Shown here: positions 7,088 to 15,341 of the stretch, one piece after another | How the letters are laid out: every line of letters starts with the position of its first letter | How positions within the stretch are numbered: the first letter of the stretch is position 1 | NCBI GenBank assembly: GCA_009774175.1 | Contig: VSNG01000002.1 | Location: 198,575 to 243,663, forward strand | Reading direction: 5' to 3' | Length of the DNA: 45,089 bases | DNA from: Lachnospiraceae bacterium | Lineage (GTDB): Bacteria > Bacillota > Clostridia > Lachnospirales > Lachnospiraceae | Position numbers and translations under genes: made by a program | Notes under the pieces: model-generated | Told to the model about the DNA's origin: nothing | Seen by the model: the letters and a program-made list of their open reading frames with translations, nothing else | Databases searched by the model: none

Positions 7088-8185
7088 CTAATTGTCTGAT
7101 AAGTCCACCGTGTCCGGCAGGGGATCGCCGAACGTCGGGACGACTGACAAGCCGCCGTTTTCGTATATCTCCTGTACCTCTGTGATCCGCTTATCCATTT
7201 TTATCCCCCATGCCTTTTTGTTTACCGTCACAATGTCGCCTAAATCATAATCAGCCTTATATGTAAAATTCATGTTCGGAAGCGTCACGGCTTCCAGACA
7301 CTCCACGATCCCGTATTCTGCCAGCTTTTCCGTCCCCCGCTGCACAAGTGCCGCTTTGTACTGCGCGTCTGTCAGATTGTCCCGTTTAATGTCCCGCGCG
7401 TCCACCATGATTTCCCGCCGCTCCCAGCCTGTCGCTGCCGGATCGATCGTCGCTTCCATGACCGTGCGCGCCGTTCCCTCTCCGTCCCCGAATACGACCG
7501 CATGGGTTTTATAGTTCTGATCGTTTGTCGTGAACGTGGTTTTGTTTATATTCCTGTATATCTCCGAAAATATGACGCGCTTGTTTCCGGTCTGGTTTTC
7601 GCTGTGGTCTTTCCCTTCGTATACCTCAAATATGAATTTTTTGTTTTTATAGTCCCCGCGTATGCGGAAGCCCAAATTGCTACAAGCTGATAATTTCGTC
7701 ATGTATGTATATAAATCTTTGTAGGACACTTGAAGCGATACCCTGCCGCCTGCGCCGCATTTTTCGCCCAGTACAAGGCGCGGAAGCGGGTTTGTGCCGC
7801 TTATCGCTGAAATATCCACCAGCCGCCGCATAATGTCTTCATAGGGCGTATCTGCCGCATTTACCACCGTTTTAATGCCGCGCCGTGAAAGCCCCGCAGA
7901 AAGCATGTTGCCCGTTGCCGTGATCTCGTTTGAAAAGTCGTCCGCTGCCATTCCGCTAATGATCGCGCTTTCCACCGATCCGGTCATTGTAACAATGTTT
8001 CCTTTCTGCAATAGCTTTAAATTTTTGCTGTTTAAGGCTGCGTGAAGTTCCACCGTTCCAGCTTCGTAATATTTCCGCGTCCATATCAGCGATCTATAAA
8101 CGTCGATCACGCCCTGCCGCATAAGGTTTATATCATACACTTTTACTTGTTTCTGCTGCCGCATTTCCACCGCTGTCTGTGTCAT
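7088..8185 (-). CDS. Tail protein, siphovirus Gp37-like (baseplate/tail hub)
   Basis: 365 aa from ATG 8185 with GGGGGAGAGC directly before it. The opening part (KVYDINLMRQGVIDVYRSL, WTRKYYEAGTVELHA) matches the ReqiPepy6 Gp37-like family, whose members form the first baseplate ring or hub after Dit. The middle holds conserved LVLGEKCGAGGRVSLQVSYK and a beta-rich barrel; the C-terminus (KADYDLGDIVTVNKKAWGI) resembles hub domains that thread the tail tip. No lytic motif is seen. It lies between Dit and the BppU-like gene, the standard place for a hub protein. Confidence 0.75.
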   Translation of the reverse strand: MTQTAVEMRQQKQVKVYDINLMRQGVIDVYRSLIWTRKYYEAGTVELHAALNSKNLKLLQKGNIVTMTGSVESAIISGMAADDFSNEITATGNMLSAGLSRRGIKTVVNAADTPYEDIMRRLVDISAISGTNPLPRLVLGEKCGAGGRVSLQVSYKDLYTYMTKLSACSNLGFRIRGDYKNKKFIFEVYEGKDHSENQTGNKRVIFSEIYRNINKTTFTTNDQNYKTHAVVFGDGEGTARTVMEATIDPAATGWERREIMVDARDIKRDNLTDAQYKAALVQRGTEKLAEYGIVECLEAVTLPNMNFTYKADYDLGDIVTVNKKAWGIKMDKRITEVQEIYENGGLSVVPTFGDPLPDTVDLSDN

Positions 8186-8196
8186 GCTCTCCCCCT

Positions 8197-9066
8197 CTAC
8201 GGCATTACATAGCAGTTTTCAAAGTCAAAATTTACATTCATGTAGTCGCCGCCTTCGTCTGCCGTATAGTTTATATAGTTCCTGCCTGTCTCTAGCTGGA
8301 CATAACCTTCGTTTTCCTCGTCCACGGTGTAGTTGTAGTCTATCTTCTCCCCGCCGCGGAAAAGAATAACGTCTATATTGCCCTGCTCTGTTGTTATGAC
8401 GATCTGATCGTCCGGCTGCATAGTGCAAAGTAATTTCAGCGTTTCCCCCGTCGTCACGTTCATAATTGACGGGTTTATAACAACGTCTTCCGCAATGATC
8501 GTCATTTGAATACCGATTGCCGTTGTGCTGTTATTGTCCACGACCTTGATTGTCTCTTTTGACCGCGTACCAAATTCCATGCCGCTTTCCGGTATCTCGC
8601 ACGGAAATTCAAAACCGCTTTCCCAGCTTGCCATTTCAATGTGCGTCGCTGTGTCGTCCTTAAAGTAGGGATCGGGACAAATCAGCGATATAACGGCAGG
8701 GCGCAAAACGCCCTTTTCCGCTATATCAATATCTTCCACGCGGTACTTTATTTTCCGTGTCTGCCCGTCCTCGGTGTGGTAAAACGTGCCTTCTGCGCCT
8801 TTTTTGAATACGCGCGATAAATGATCTCTGTTTTCCCTGTAATTCCTGCGGATATTCGCCGTAATAACAATATTTCTTTGTTCCAGCGTCTCCCCGCCGT
8901 AGCTGCTGCCGTCCGTCGTGGCGTTCTGTGATGTATGTACTGCGTTTTTCATTCTGTATACGCCGTCAAGCGATACAAGAAAAAACTCCGTTACGTCGTG
9001 ATCGTAGGTAAATACGGCAGAAAGCCCGTTGTCATTCTCGCATTTTATAACTTTTATTTTCTCCAC
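8197..9066 (-). CDS. Distal tail protein (Dit)
   Basis: 289 aa, apparently from GTG 9066 next to AAGGGGGTG. The first 120 residues carry the Dit/Sipho_tail pattern: a beta-strand opening, LVSLDGVYRMKNAVHTS, the GGETLEQRNIVITANI hairpin, and NRDHLSRVFKKGAEGTFYH. ISLICPDPYF near 150 is a Dit hallmark. The C-terminal 130 residues form a second beta-sandwich ending NYINYTADEGG. Dit makes the hexameric ring that joins the tail tube to the baseplate. It begins 4 nt after the tape-measure stop. Confidence 0.85.
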   Translation of the reverse strand: MEKIKVIKCENDNGLSAVFTYDHDVTEFFLVSLDGVYRMKNAVHTSQNATTDGSSYGGETLEQRNIVITANIRRNYRENRDHLSRVFKKGAEGTFYHTEDGQTRKIKYRVEDIDIAEKGVLRPAVISLICPDPYFKDDTATHIEMASWESGFEFPCEIPESGMEFGTRSKETIKVVDNNSTTAIGIQMTIIAEDVVINPSIMNVTTGETLKLLCTMQPDDQIVITTEQGNIDVILFRGGEKIDYNYTVDEENEGYVQLETGRNYINYTADEGGDYMNVNFDFENCYVMP

Positions 9067-9070
9067 CCCC

Positions 9071-11890
9071 TTACGTCGGCTTTAGTTTTAGTACGGTCTG
9101 CCGCATTGCGTTTCTGTTCAGCCGCGCCGTTTCTGAAGGCGATAATTCGCGCGGGCTGTTGATCGTCAGATTTTGCACAAAACCGCCGCCCCCTGCTGCT
9201 GTCTGCGCGCTTCCCGTCGTACCACTGCCGCCCGCCTTTATGTACCCGTCGATCGTCGTAGGCACTCCGCGCGCCATTGCTGCCTTGATCCTCTTTTCCT
9301 CTGCGTCCATGCCGTCTTCCACGCCCTGCGCCATGCCTGCCGGAAGCATTTTTCCGACTTGATCCCGCATGACCTTTGACGGGCTGGCAATCCCGAAAAA
9401 GTCTTTTACTGCGTCCAGTGCCGACTCCGCTAAATCCTTAAATACATTTATCAGACTGCTGGCGGCGTTCTTTACGCCGTTTATAACGCCGTCTATGATG
9501 TTCTTTCCTAAATCCGCCCAGTTGATCCCTTTAAAGGCATTGATGATCGCGGAAAATACCTGTGGCAATGCTGCGACCAGTGACGGGATCGCCCGAATAA
9601 TTCCCGATATGAGCGCGCCCAGAAGTTCAATACCTGTCTGTATGATCTTTGGCAGATTTGCAATAATCGTGTTCACTGTCGAAGTAATGACCTGTGGCAG
9701 CGTTGCGATCAGTTGCGGGATTGCCTGCACAATTCCCGATATGAGCGAATTTAAAAGCTGTATGCCCGTTTCTATGATCTTTGGCAGCATGGAAACGATC
9801 TGCGACACAATCGTATTTATGATCGTCGGCAGCATTGCTATAAGCTGCGGGATCGCCTGTACTATTCCCGATATAAGGGAAAGTAAAAGATTCAGCCCCG
9901 CGTCTATGATTAGCGGTAAATTATCCATGATCGCCTGCACAATAACGGGGATCAGTTCTATAATTGCGGTTATAAGTTGGGGTATCGTCTGTGAAATGCC
10001 GTTAATGAGACTTACAAGGATTTGTACGCCCATTGAAATGATCTGCGGCAGATTTGTTATAAGTGCCTGTGATATTGTCTGAATGATAGTGGGAAGCATT
10101 GCAAGAAGCTGTGGTATGGTTTCCGTTAGCCCCTGTAAAATCCCGCTAAAAAGTGTTATTGCTGCGTTTAATATCTGCGGTAACAGTGTAGGCAATGCGC
10201 CTGTTACTGTCCGTATCAGTGTAAAAAATGCCTGCATGAGCGGCGGCAAAAGCTGATCCGCAAGCCCGCCTAACTGTCCGGCTATTCCTTTAAATGCCGT
10301 GCTTAGTCCTTCTATCAATTTCGGGACGGTTTCGACGATCCGTGGCACGGTTTCCATAATTCGTGGAAGTACATTGTCAACCACCGTTAAAACGCTGTCT
10401 GCCATGTTGTCGATCAGCCCGTCCAGATCGGCGTTTTCATCAGCCAGCCCCGTCATAAGATTTTGGTATGCCGACTTCGCCGCGCTGATTGATCCCGATA
10501 TGGTTTCGCTTGCTTCCTTTGCGGTTGTCCCCGTGATCCCCATTTCTGTCTGTACGACGTGGATCGCGTCCACAATGTCCGCGTAGGAAGATATATCGTA
10601 CTCAATGCCGGATAGCTTTGTTGCGTCTTCCAAAAGCCGCTGCATTTCCTCTTTCGTGCCGCCGTAGCCCAGCTTTAAGTTATCCAGCATTGTATAATTC
10701 TGTTTTGCGAAGCCCGAATATGCCGTCTGTATTGATGATATGTCCGATCCCATTTTGTTGGCGTTGTCTGCCATGTCTGTGATCGCCATATCCGCTTTCT
10801 TAGCCGCCGCTTCGGTGTCCCCGCCCATGCTCTTAATAAGCGCGGCAGAAAATCCCGTTACGGTTTCCATATATTCATTTGCAGACAGCCCGGCGGTTTT
10901 ATATGCGTTGTCGGCATTTTTTAAAACTGTGTCCTGCGCCTTCATCAGACTGTCATAGTCTTTTTTTGCGTCTGCCGTCGATTTCCCGACGCTTTTGGCG
11001 TATTCCTCTAACGATTGCCCGCCAGCCCCGAAAAGCGTCTCTACGCCGCCCACAAGCTGTTCATAATCGGCGTATTGTTCCACTGCGTTCTTTGCGATCG
11101 CTGCGCCTGCTGTCAGTGCTGCCGTGGAAAAAGCCGCAAATGCTTTCATTGTGCCGCCGATCGTGACTTCCAACGCCTTGAAGCCGCCTTTTGCCGCGCC
11201 TGCTGCCGCGTTTCCCACCGCTGTCAGTGATTGCTTTAAGGAAGGTAGCTTGTTTTTTAATTCGTCCGCTTTCTCCCTCATGGTGTGGAAAGCGTCTGCA
11301 ACTTTCTTAACGTGCGGATGGGCGTTTTTGAAGTCCTCAACCTTCTTTTTTGCGCCCTCGACCGCTGAACCGATCTTCTGTACCGCCGCGCTTTCCTTTA
11401 CCGTTTCCGCGATTTTCTGCTTTGCCTTTACAAAACTGTCTGCCAGCTTCCCCACGATCGGGACATGGCTTGCGATCTTATATATTTTCTGCCCCAGCGT
11501 TTCCGCTTCCTTTGCTGCCGCTTTCTGCGCTGTCTGTGTGTTCTTTAACTCTGCGTTATAATCTGTCAGCTTTTGTTTTGTTAAAATAATTTCCCGCTGT
11601 AAGTCTCTGTACGCTTCGTTGTTTACGTCTTTTCCGGATTCTGCCATTTGCTTCTGCGCCTGTTCAAGCGTTTTCAGCTTGCTTTCCGTCTGTTCAATCG
11701 CCTTCGACAAAACCGTTTGCTTCTGCGCCAGCAGTTCTGTATTTTTCGGATCAAACTTTAAAAGGGAATTTATGCCCTTTAACTCTCCTTGAAGCCCCTT
11801 CGTTTCCGCATTAAGTTTTGAAAGGGCTTTATGTAGCGGCGTTGTTTTTCCATCTATTACTACGTCAATTTCTCTTAGTCCCTTTGACAT
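9071..11890 (-). CDS. Tail tape measure protein
   Basis: 939 aa, the longest phage gene here, from ATG 11890. Residues 1-110 are coiled coil (LSKLNAETKGLQGELKGINSL). A helical region follows, then GGFKALEVTIGGTMKAFAAF (about 230-260) and the TP901-type core VEQYADYEQLVGGVETLFG, through NMTALDNLK-like sequence. Residues about 550-785 are five hydrophobic tandem units (see repeat). The end (KDFFGIASPSKVMRDQVGK) is a common tape-measure closing motif. It sets tail length and crosses the host membrane during ejection. At 939 aa a tail of roughly 130-140 nm is expected by the usual 0.15 nm per residue rule. It follows the G/GT chaperones. Confidence 0.93.
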   Translation of the reverse strand: MSKGLREIDVVIDGKTTPLHKALSKLNAETKGLQGELKGINSLLKFDPKNTELLAQKQTVLSKAIEQTESKLKTLEQAQKQMAESGKDVNNEAYRDLQREIILTKQKLTDYNAELKNTQTAQKAAAKEAETLGQKIYKIASHVPIVGKLADSFVKAKQKIAETVKESAAVQKIGSAVEGAKKKVEDFKNAHPHVKKVADAFHTMREKADELKNKLPSLKQSLTAVGNAAAGAAKGGFKALEVTIGGTMKAFAAFSTAALTAGAAIAKNAVEQYADYEQLVGGVETLFGAGGQSLEEYAKSVGKSTADAKKDYDSLMKAQDTVLKNADNAYKTAGLSANEYMETVTGFSAALIKSMGGDTEAAAKKADMAITDMADNANKMGSDISSIQTAYSGFAKQNYTMLDNLKLGYGGTKEEMQRLLEDATKLSGIEYDISSYADIVDAIHVVQTEMGITGTTAKEASETISGSISAAKSAYQNLMTGLADENADLDGLIDNMADSVLTVVDNVLPRIMETVPRIVETVPKLIEGLSTAFKGIAGQLGGLADQLLPPLMQAFFTLIRTVTGALPTLLPQILNAAITLFSGILQGLTETIPQLLAMLPTIIQTISQALITNLPQIISMGVQILVSLINGISQTIPQLITAIIELIPVIVQAIMDNLPLIIDAGLNLLLSLISGIVQAIPQLIAMLPTIINTIVSQIVSMLPKIIETGIQLLNSLISGIVQAIPQLIATLPQVITSTVNTIIANLPKIIQTGIELLGALISGIIRAIPSLVAALPQVFSAIINAFKGINWADLGKNIIDGVINGVKNAASSLINVFKDLAESALDAVKDFFGIASPSKVMRDQVGKMLPAGMAQGVEDGMDAEEKRIKAAMARGVPTTIDGYIKAGGSGTTGSAQTAAGGGGFVQNLTINSPRELSPSETARLNRNAMRQTVLKLKPT
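9535..10205 (-). repeat. Five tandem hydrophobic units (about 44 aa, 132 bp) in the tape measure
   Basis: Units of the form LPxIIxTGIxLLxSLISGI-xQxIPQLIxxLPxIIxxI recur with a 132-bp period; for example the plus-strand word TTCCCGATAT appears near 9601, 9733 and 9865. Outer copies are more diverged than the three at low coordinates, suggesting growth by duplication. Such Pro/Ile-rich units are probably membrane-active. Confidence 0.8.
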
Positions 11891-11896
11891 TGCTGC

Positions 11897-12166
11897 TTAC
11901 CCTCTCTTTCCGAAAAGTCGCCGCAGGCTTTGTCTGTCCGGCTCTGTCTGCGATAGCGTCAGCGCATTTTCCAGATATTCACGCCCTTCTTCTGTTTTAT
12001 TCATTTCATGTATGAAAGCATCCCGCCTGTACTGCAAATAGTCTATATATTCCAGTTCTTCTATTTCGTTTACATTCAGTCCGGTATATTCATGTACCAA
12101 ATGTTCCCAGTACGTCGGTATGTCATAAAATCCGGCTTCGTTCGTCGGATAGAAGGGCGGCTCTAG
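11897..12166 (-). CDS. Tail assembly chaperone GT extension, made by -1 frameshift
   Basis: The frame -1 to gene G is open from the slippery site at 12166 to TAG/TAA near 11897 and has no convincing start of its own; the first start-like codon is a TTG without a ribosome site. After the slip it reads LEPPFYPTNEAGFYDIPTYW, later VNEIEELEYIDYLQYRRDAF, and ends RRLFGKRG. In lambda-like tails the G-GT fusion binds the tape measure through the T part, and it is absent from the mature tail. The fusion would be about 217 aa. Position between G and the tape measure fits exactly. Confidence 0.85.
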   Translation of the reverse strand, partial: LEPPFYPTNEAGFYDIPTYWEHLVHEYTGLNVNEIEELEYIDYLQYRRDAFIHEMNKTEEGREYLENALTLSQTEPDRQSLRRLFGKRG

Positions 12167-12552
12167 TTTGGGTTTGCCGCTTCGCCATTTGCAAATTTCG
12201 CGTACTGTGTGAGAAGTTCTTTGATTTCATCTATCGAAAGTTGATCTTCCACCCATTCCGTTGTTATTTTCTCGCCTTTCAGATTGTTGGAAAGAACCTG
12301 CGCCGTAAGTTCGTATAATTCGTCTATGATCTCCCTGTTTGCTTCGTTCTTTTCCTCTTTCGTCTGCGCGTCGTCCCTTTTGTCCGTGATTTCCTGCATA
12401 TCCATTAACGCCGTGAAAACGCGCTTTTTCGGCATACCGACCATGATTGTCCTTTCGTACTCTTCGATCTTGCCGTCCACCTCGCGTTCGTCGTCAAATG
12501 TCAAAACCATGTAATTTCTTTTTGCTTTCTGAAAATTTACTTTAAAATTCAT
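12163..12552 (-). CDS. Tail assembly chaperone G
   Basis: 129 aa from ATG 12552. It opens with MNFKVNFQKAKRNYMVLTFD, has a middle of charged helices (MQEITDKRDDAQTKEEKNEA) and ends TQYAKFANGEAANPN. Size, acidic helical character and position before the tape measure fit the G-type chaperone that coats the tape measure while tail-tube subunits assemble. Its last codons form the slippery sequence that makes a minority G-GT product. Gene order tube-G-GT-tape measure is the standard one. Confidence 0.85.
   Translation of the reverse strand: MNFKVNFQKAKRNYMVLTFDDEREVDGKIEEYERTIMVGMPKKRVFTALMDMQEITDKRDDAQTKEEKNEANREIIDELYELTAQVLSNNLKGEKITTEWVEDQLSIDEIKELLTQYAKFANGEAANPN
12166..12172 (-). promoter_or_regulatory. 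Slippery heptamer C CCA AAC for -1 programmed frameshift
   Basis: The heptamer is in the correct phase of gene G (AAC CCA AAC TAG): both tRNAs can re-pair after slipping to CCC AAA. It stands directly before the G stop codon, so a slip avoids TAG and enters the GT frame. Confidence 0.85.
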
Positions 12553-12619
12553 ATCTTTACTTTCCTTCCGTTTTTTTGTAATGTGCTGGGGCTGGAAATG
12601 CCAGCCCCGCGTTTATCTG

Positions 12620-13381
12620 TTATTCTGTGCCGCCGTCCTGCCCTGTGTCATTCCCGCCGCCTGCTGCCGTCTGTGCTGCAAGGAAGGAAGCGATCTTTGC
12701 CGCCTTGTCGCTGCCTGTCAGCGTGTAGCCTTTCGCCTTTGCGATCGTCTCAATTTGTGCCACGGTCAGCGCGTTTAATTCGTCTTCCGTGTACGTCTGC
12801 TGGTATTCCTCGTCGATTTCCTCCACAAATTCAATCAGCGTCCCGCGCTCGTCGTGGGGCTTGCAGGAAAATTCCGCGTCTATCACTGTCGCGCTGTCCG
12901 GCGCAAATGTGATCGTAAATCCTGCGCTGTTTCTGCCGACCACAAGCAGATAGCAGTTTCCTTCCACCGGATCTTCATGCACAAACAGGATCGCATACTG
13001 TTTCCCGTCGTCATTTGCCGTCCCGCCGATTTTCAAGCGGCGGTATGTTTTCCCGTCCCTTGTTTCTGTCGTGATCTCTGCCGTTGCTGTAAACTTCGCC
13101 AGCGTCTGCCCGTTCCACGTGAAAAGCCCCGATTTGAAAGTGGCTTCCTCGTCCGTCAGAATTTCCTTGACAATATGCCCCAGATCGTCCTTTTCCTGCG
13201 TCATGGTGGGTTTGTATTCAATACTTGCGCCGTTCTTAATCCAGCCCGCGTGGTTTTCCGGTGTCATAAGCTGCTTTAAAATGTCTGCAAAGTCTTTCGC
13301 AAAGTTTCCCGCAAACTCTGCCATGTAAAGTTTACCGCTCCCCAGCGTGACTTTTTCCTTTGTTCCCTTTTTATTTGCCAT
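12620..13381 (-). CDS. Major tail (tube) protein with C-terminal HeH/LEM-like domain
   Basis: 253 aa from ATG 13381. The first 195 residues are the tube domain: MANKKGTKEKVTLGSGKLYM, NGQTLAKFTATAEITTETRD, NCYLLVVGRNSAGFTITFAP and SCKPHDERGTLIEFVEE, a pattern shared by Firmicutes siphophage tube proteins (TP901-1 type). Residues about 205-250 are a small helical domain (YTEDELNALTVAQIETIAKA, ending KIASFLAAQTAAGG) that closely matches the C-terminus of the capsid protein. It would decorate the tail surface. It polymerises around the tape measure to form the tube. Confidence 0.88.
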   Translation of the reverse strand: MANKKGTKEKVTLGSGKLYMAEFAGNFAKDFADILKQLMTPENHAGWIKNGASIEYKPTMTQEKDDLGHIVKEILTDEEATFKSGLFTWNGQTLAKFTATAEITTETRDGKTYRRLKIGGTANDDGKQYAILFVHEDPVEGNCYLLVVGRNSAGFTITFAPDSATVIDAEFSCKPHDERGTLIEFVEEIDEEYQQTYTEDELNALTVAQIETIAKAKGYTLTGSDKAAKIASFLAAQTAAGGGNDTGQDGGTE

Positions 13382-13387
13382 TCCTTT

Positions 13388-13702
13388 CTACCTCTTTTCT
13401 GTGAAATTTGTTGTATAAATTGTTACGAACATTTTTTCTTCCCCGATCCACTCCCTGTCCTTTGTCGCCTTCCACGCCTGCTTCGCAAATGCCGCTTCTA
13501 TCTTTTTTTCGTTCTCCGCGTCAATGCGCGCCGCGTAAAATTCGACGGTCAGATCGTGGGATATGATCCGCGCGTGGAAGTCGTCGCCGTCCTCGTCCGT
13601 CCGGTCAATGAAAGCAATAAACGGCAGCTTTTGTGGCTTTGTGAAAGCTACTTCCGCGACCGGAAGCCCTGTTTCTTTCTCCAAATATGCTTGTATGTCC
13701 AT
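13388..13702 (-). CDS. Tail terminator-like minor protein
   Basis: 104 aa from ATG 13702 after AGAAAGGGG. The sequence (MDIQAYLEKETGLPVAEVAF, FIAFIDRTDEDGDDFHAR, HDLTVEFYAARIDAENEKK, EKMFVTIYTTNF) has the alpha/beta layout and length of tail-terminator proteins (gpU/Gp17-like) which cap the tube at the head end. It lies just upstream of the tube protein, its normal place, although the inserted plus-strand cargo gene now separates it from the other connector genes. Confidence 0.72.
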   Translation of the reverse strand: MDIQAYLEKETGLPVAEVAFTKPQKLPFIAFIDRTDEDGDDFHARIISHDLTVEFYAARIDAENEKKIEAAFAKQAWKATKDREWIGEEKMFVTIYTTNFTEKR

Positions 13703-13758
13703 TTTTCCCCTTTCTGACTATTTCGCATTAAAAGTATCTTTATTTCCCGTTTTGTTTT

Positions 13759-13767
13759 TGCTATAAT
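13759..13767 (+). promoter_or_regulatory. Extended -10 promoter for the plus-strand cargo gene
   Basis: TGCTATAAT: a perfect -10 hexamer at 13762-13767 with the extended TGn element. The -35 region (TTTATT, 13739-13744, 17-bp spacer) is weak. The start codon of the cargo gene is 45 nt downstream with AGAAAGGTGG before it. Confidence 0.75.
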
Positions 13768-13812
13768 GCAACTTATAAAAATATACTGCACTATGCAGAA
13801 AGGTGGTTTTAT

Positions 13813-14220
13813 ATGATTTCCTTTTCATTTGACGCAAAAACAAAATCAGTGTCCATTGATAGTATTCTTGATAAAGAATTGAACATCAATGACGACGAAA
13901 AAGACGTAGTTAAAATTATTTTTTCATTCCTTACCCCCCCCCCAGAAAATTCCGAAAACATTTATCTTGATCGCCGTAGCGACAATTACATTTCCATGTT
14001 TTGCGGAAAAAATGATTTTTTGCGCTTAAAATATTCTGAACGTGCTAAATGGATTTCTTTGCGTCTTCCACGCGCTCTCGCTAAAAGCAATATCGAAAAT
14101 CCCTTATTTGATGCTCAATCTAATAAAAAGCAACAACACTGGCGCGCCGATATAAAAAGCCTTGATGATCTTTACCTTTTAAAAGATTTCATAATAGCTT
14201 CATGCGTGTATATTGCATAA
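13813..14220 (+). CDS. Inserted cargo (moron) gene, 135 aa, unknown function
   Basis: It is the only plus-strand protein gene in the prophage and sits between the gp10-like and tail-terminator genes. It has its own promoter and a strong AGAAAGGTGG ribosome site 6 nt before ATG 13813. It is clearly more AT-rich than its neighbours, as morons often are. The protein has an acidic N-terminal half (LDKELNINDDEKDVVKIIF) and a second half with SERAKWISLRLPRALAKSN and LDDLYLLKDFIIASC. No signal peptide or membrane helix is seen. A run of ten C at 13934-13943 encodes Thr-Pro-Pro-Pro, and one base more or less would truncate it. It is likely expressed in the lysogen, perhaps affecting host fitness or other phages. 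The function is unknown. Confidence 0.82.
   Translation: MISFSFDAKTKSVSIDSILDKELNINDDEKDVVKIIFSFLTPPPENSENIYLDRRSDNYISMFCGKNDFLRLKYSERAKWISLRLPRALAKSNIENPLFDAQSNKKQQHWRADIKSLDDLYLLKDFIIASCVYIA
13934..13943 (+). repeat. C10 homopolymer inside the cargo gene
   Basis: Ten consecutive C within codons for TPPP near residue 43. The present length keeps the frame open. Any change not a multiple of three would end the protein early, so it could act as a slipped-strand phase switch. Confidence 0.9.
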
Positions 14221-14222
14221 TT

Positions 14223-14630
14223 TTAGCCATTCCACAATCCTTTTAATTTTTCGTCAAGAACCTTCTCCGCAATTTCTCTACCGTATTTCACATGTTCTAC
14301 TGGCTTCGTCCTGCTTGTCCCGTCCCGTGTCAAGTGTCCGTATTCCAGTAAATGTGTTAAACGGTAGTGTGGGGCTTTAACGTGCCACCTTGCTACATAA
14401 TGGTGGCGCGCTTTCCAGTTACTATCTACCGTAAAACTATTTCGATAATTCCCGCTTTTTATCCCATGCCCTTTATAAAGCACTTGCTTAGCCTTTTCAT
14501 TACAGGCTTCGGCTGCTGCGTCAATCGCCTTTACAAATTCCTTTTCCTGTTCGTCTGCCCAGTTGGTTAGTATTTCCGAAAGTGCTTCTCCCAGTTTTTC
14601 CGGCTTAACCTCTCTTTTTATCGCACTCAT
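14223..14630 (-). CDS. HK97 gp10-like head-tail/tail completion protein
   Basis: 135 aa from ATG 14630, overlapping the upstream gene by ATGA. The N-terminal helix (EKLGEALSEILTNWADEQEKE) is followed by the typical gp10 stretch: KAKQVLYKGHGIKSGNYRNS, a basic region, YRLTHLLEYGHLTRDGTSRT and VEHVKYGREIAEKVLDEKL. The LEYGH motif is a family hallmark. It takes part in joining head and tail. Its stop faces the cargo gene's stop 2 nt away. Confidence 0.85.
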   Translation of the reverse strand: MSAIKREVKPEKLGEALSEILTNWADEQEKEFVKAIDAAAEACNEKAKQVLYKGHGIKSGNYRNSFTVDSNWKARHHYVARWHVKAPHYRLTHLLEYGHLTRDGTSRTKPVEHVKYGREIAEKVLDEKLKGLWNG

Positions 14631-14959
14631 GCAAATTCCTTCTCCCTGTGCTTCTCGAATTTAACAAGCGTTAGTTTCGTGATCGGCGGCAGCGTGTCTT
14701 TTAAATGATCTGCTTTGTCAATATCGTATTGCCTGCCCTCGATCACTACGACTTGATGCGGCTCTATGTCCTGCTGCCGCAATATGTGTATCACGCGATC
14801 CACGCGGGTATCTGCCGCCTGTGCCGCATAATGTCTTGTGATCCCCACGTTTTCATTGCCGAAGCGCAGCCCCGTTTTTACTCTTTCCAGCCTGTCTTCC
14901 CCGTTCACGTTGCACACGTCCGCGATCCCGTCGTTAAATTCTTCAAACTTTGCCTTCAT
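14627..14959 (-). CDS. Head-tail adaptor / head closure protein
   Basis: The preferred start is ATG 14959 (MKAKFEEFNDGIADVC), giving 110 aa; the frame is open further up into the preceding gene. Seen: GEDRLERVKTGLRFGNENVG, a short beta-rich middle (PHQVVVIEGRQYDIDKADHL), and ITKLTLVKFEK at the end, the layout of SPP1 gp16-like closure proteins. It overlaps the previous gene by 17 nt and the next by 4, as usual in this connector cluster. Confidence 0.75.
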   Translation of the reverse strand: MKAKFEEFNDGIADVCNVNGEDRLERVKTGLRFGNENVGITRHYAAQAADTRVDRVIHILRQQDIEPHQVVVIEGRQYDIDKADHLKDTLPPITKLTLVKFEKHREKEFA

Positions 14960-15284
14960 CTGCTGCCCCGCTTTCCTTTTCCGGTACATTCGCCACCGCC
15001 GCTTCCAGCGCAAACGCCGTCAGATTGCAGGAAAAATCATGTTCAAACTGTTCTATGGCGTTCGATCTCCCGTAACGGCAGAAAGAGAAAAGAAGCGTCC
15101 GCGCCGTTTTCTCTTTTTCAAAGTCGATTGCGCCGCCTTTTATTTGTTCCAGCCGCGCCTGCCCCTGCTGCATAATGTCCCGTATTTTCTTTTTTGTCGC
15201 CGTGTCGTCAAAAGTCACGTCCAGCGCGTTCAGCACATCTTCCAGCAGAACGTCTTCGGCTGTCTTTTCCTGTACCTCTGTCAT
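14943..15284 (-). CDS. Head-tail connector, gp6-like
   Basis: ATG 15284 is chosen because AAAGGCGG lies before it; product 113 aa. It starts MTEVQEKTAEDVLLEDVLNA and has DDTATKKKIRDIMQQGQARL and KTARTLLFSFCRYGRSNAIE, an all-helical adaptor pattern typical of HK97 gp6/SPP1 gp15-like proteins that form the ring under the portal. It directly follows the major capsid gene. Confidence 0.82.
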   Translation of the reverse strand: MTEVQEKTAEDVLLEDVLNALDVTFDDTATKKKIRDIMQQGQARLEQIKGGAIDFEKEKTARTLLFSFCRYGRSNAIEQFEHDFSCNLTAFALEAAVANVPEKESGAADEGKV

Positions 15285-15341
15285 ATTGCACCGCCTTTTT
15301 ATGATAGGCGGCAAGGAAATCCCCCGCCGCCTGTATGTCTG

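Noticed and set aside
9369..10082. Long plus-strand frame opposite the tape measure
   Set aside because: It is the mirror of the tandem repeats and lacks a ribosome site.
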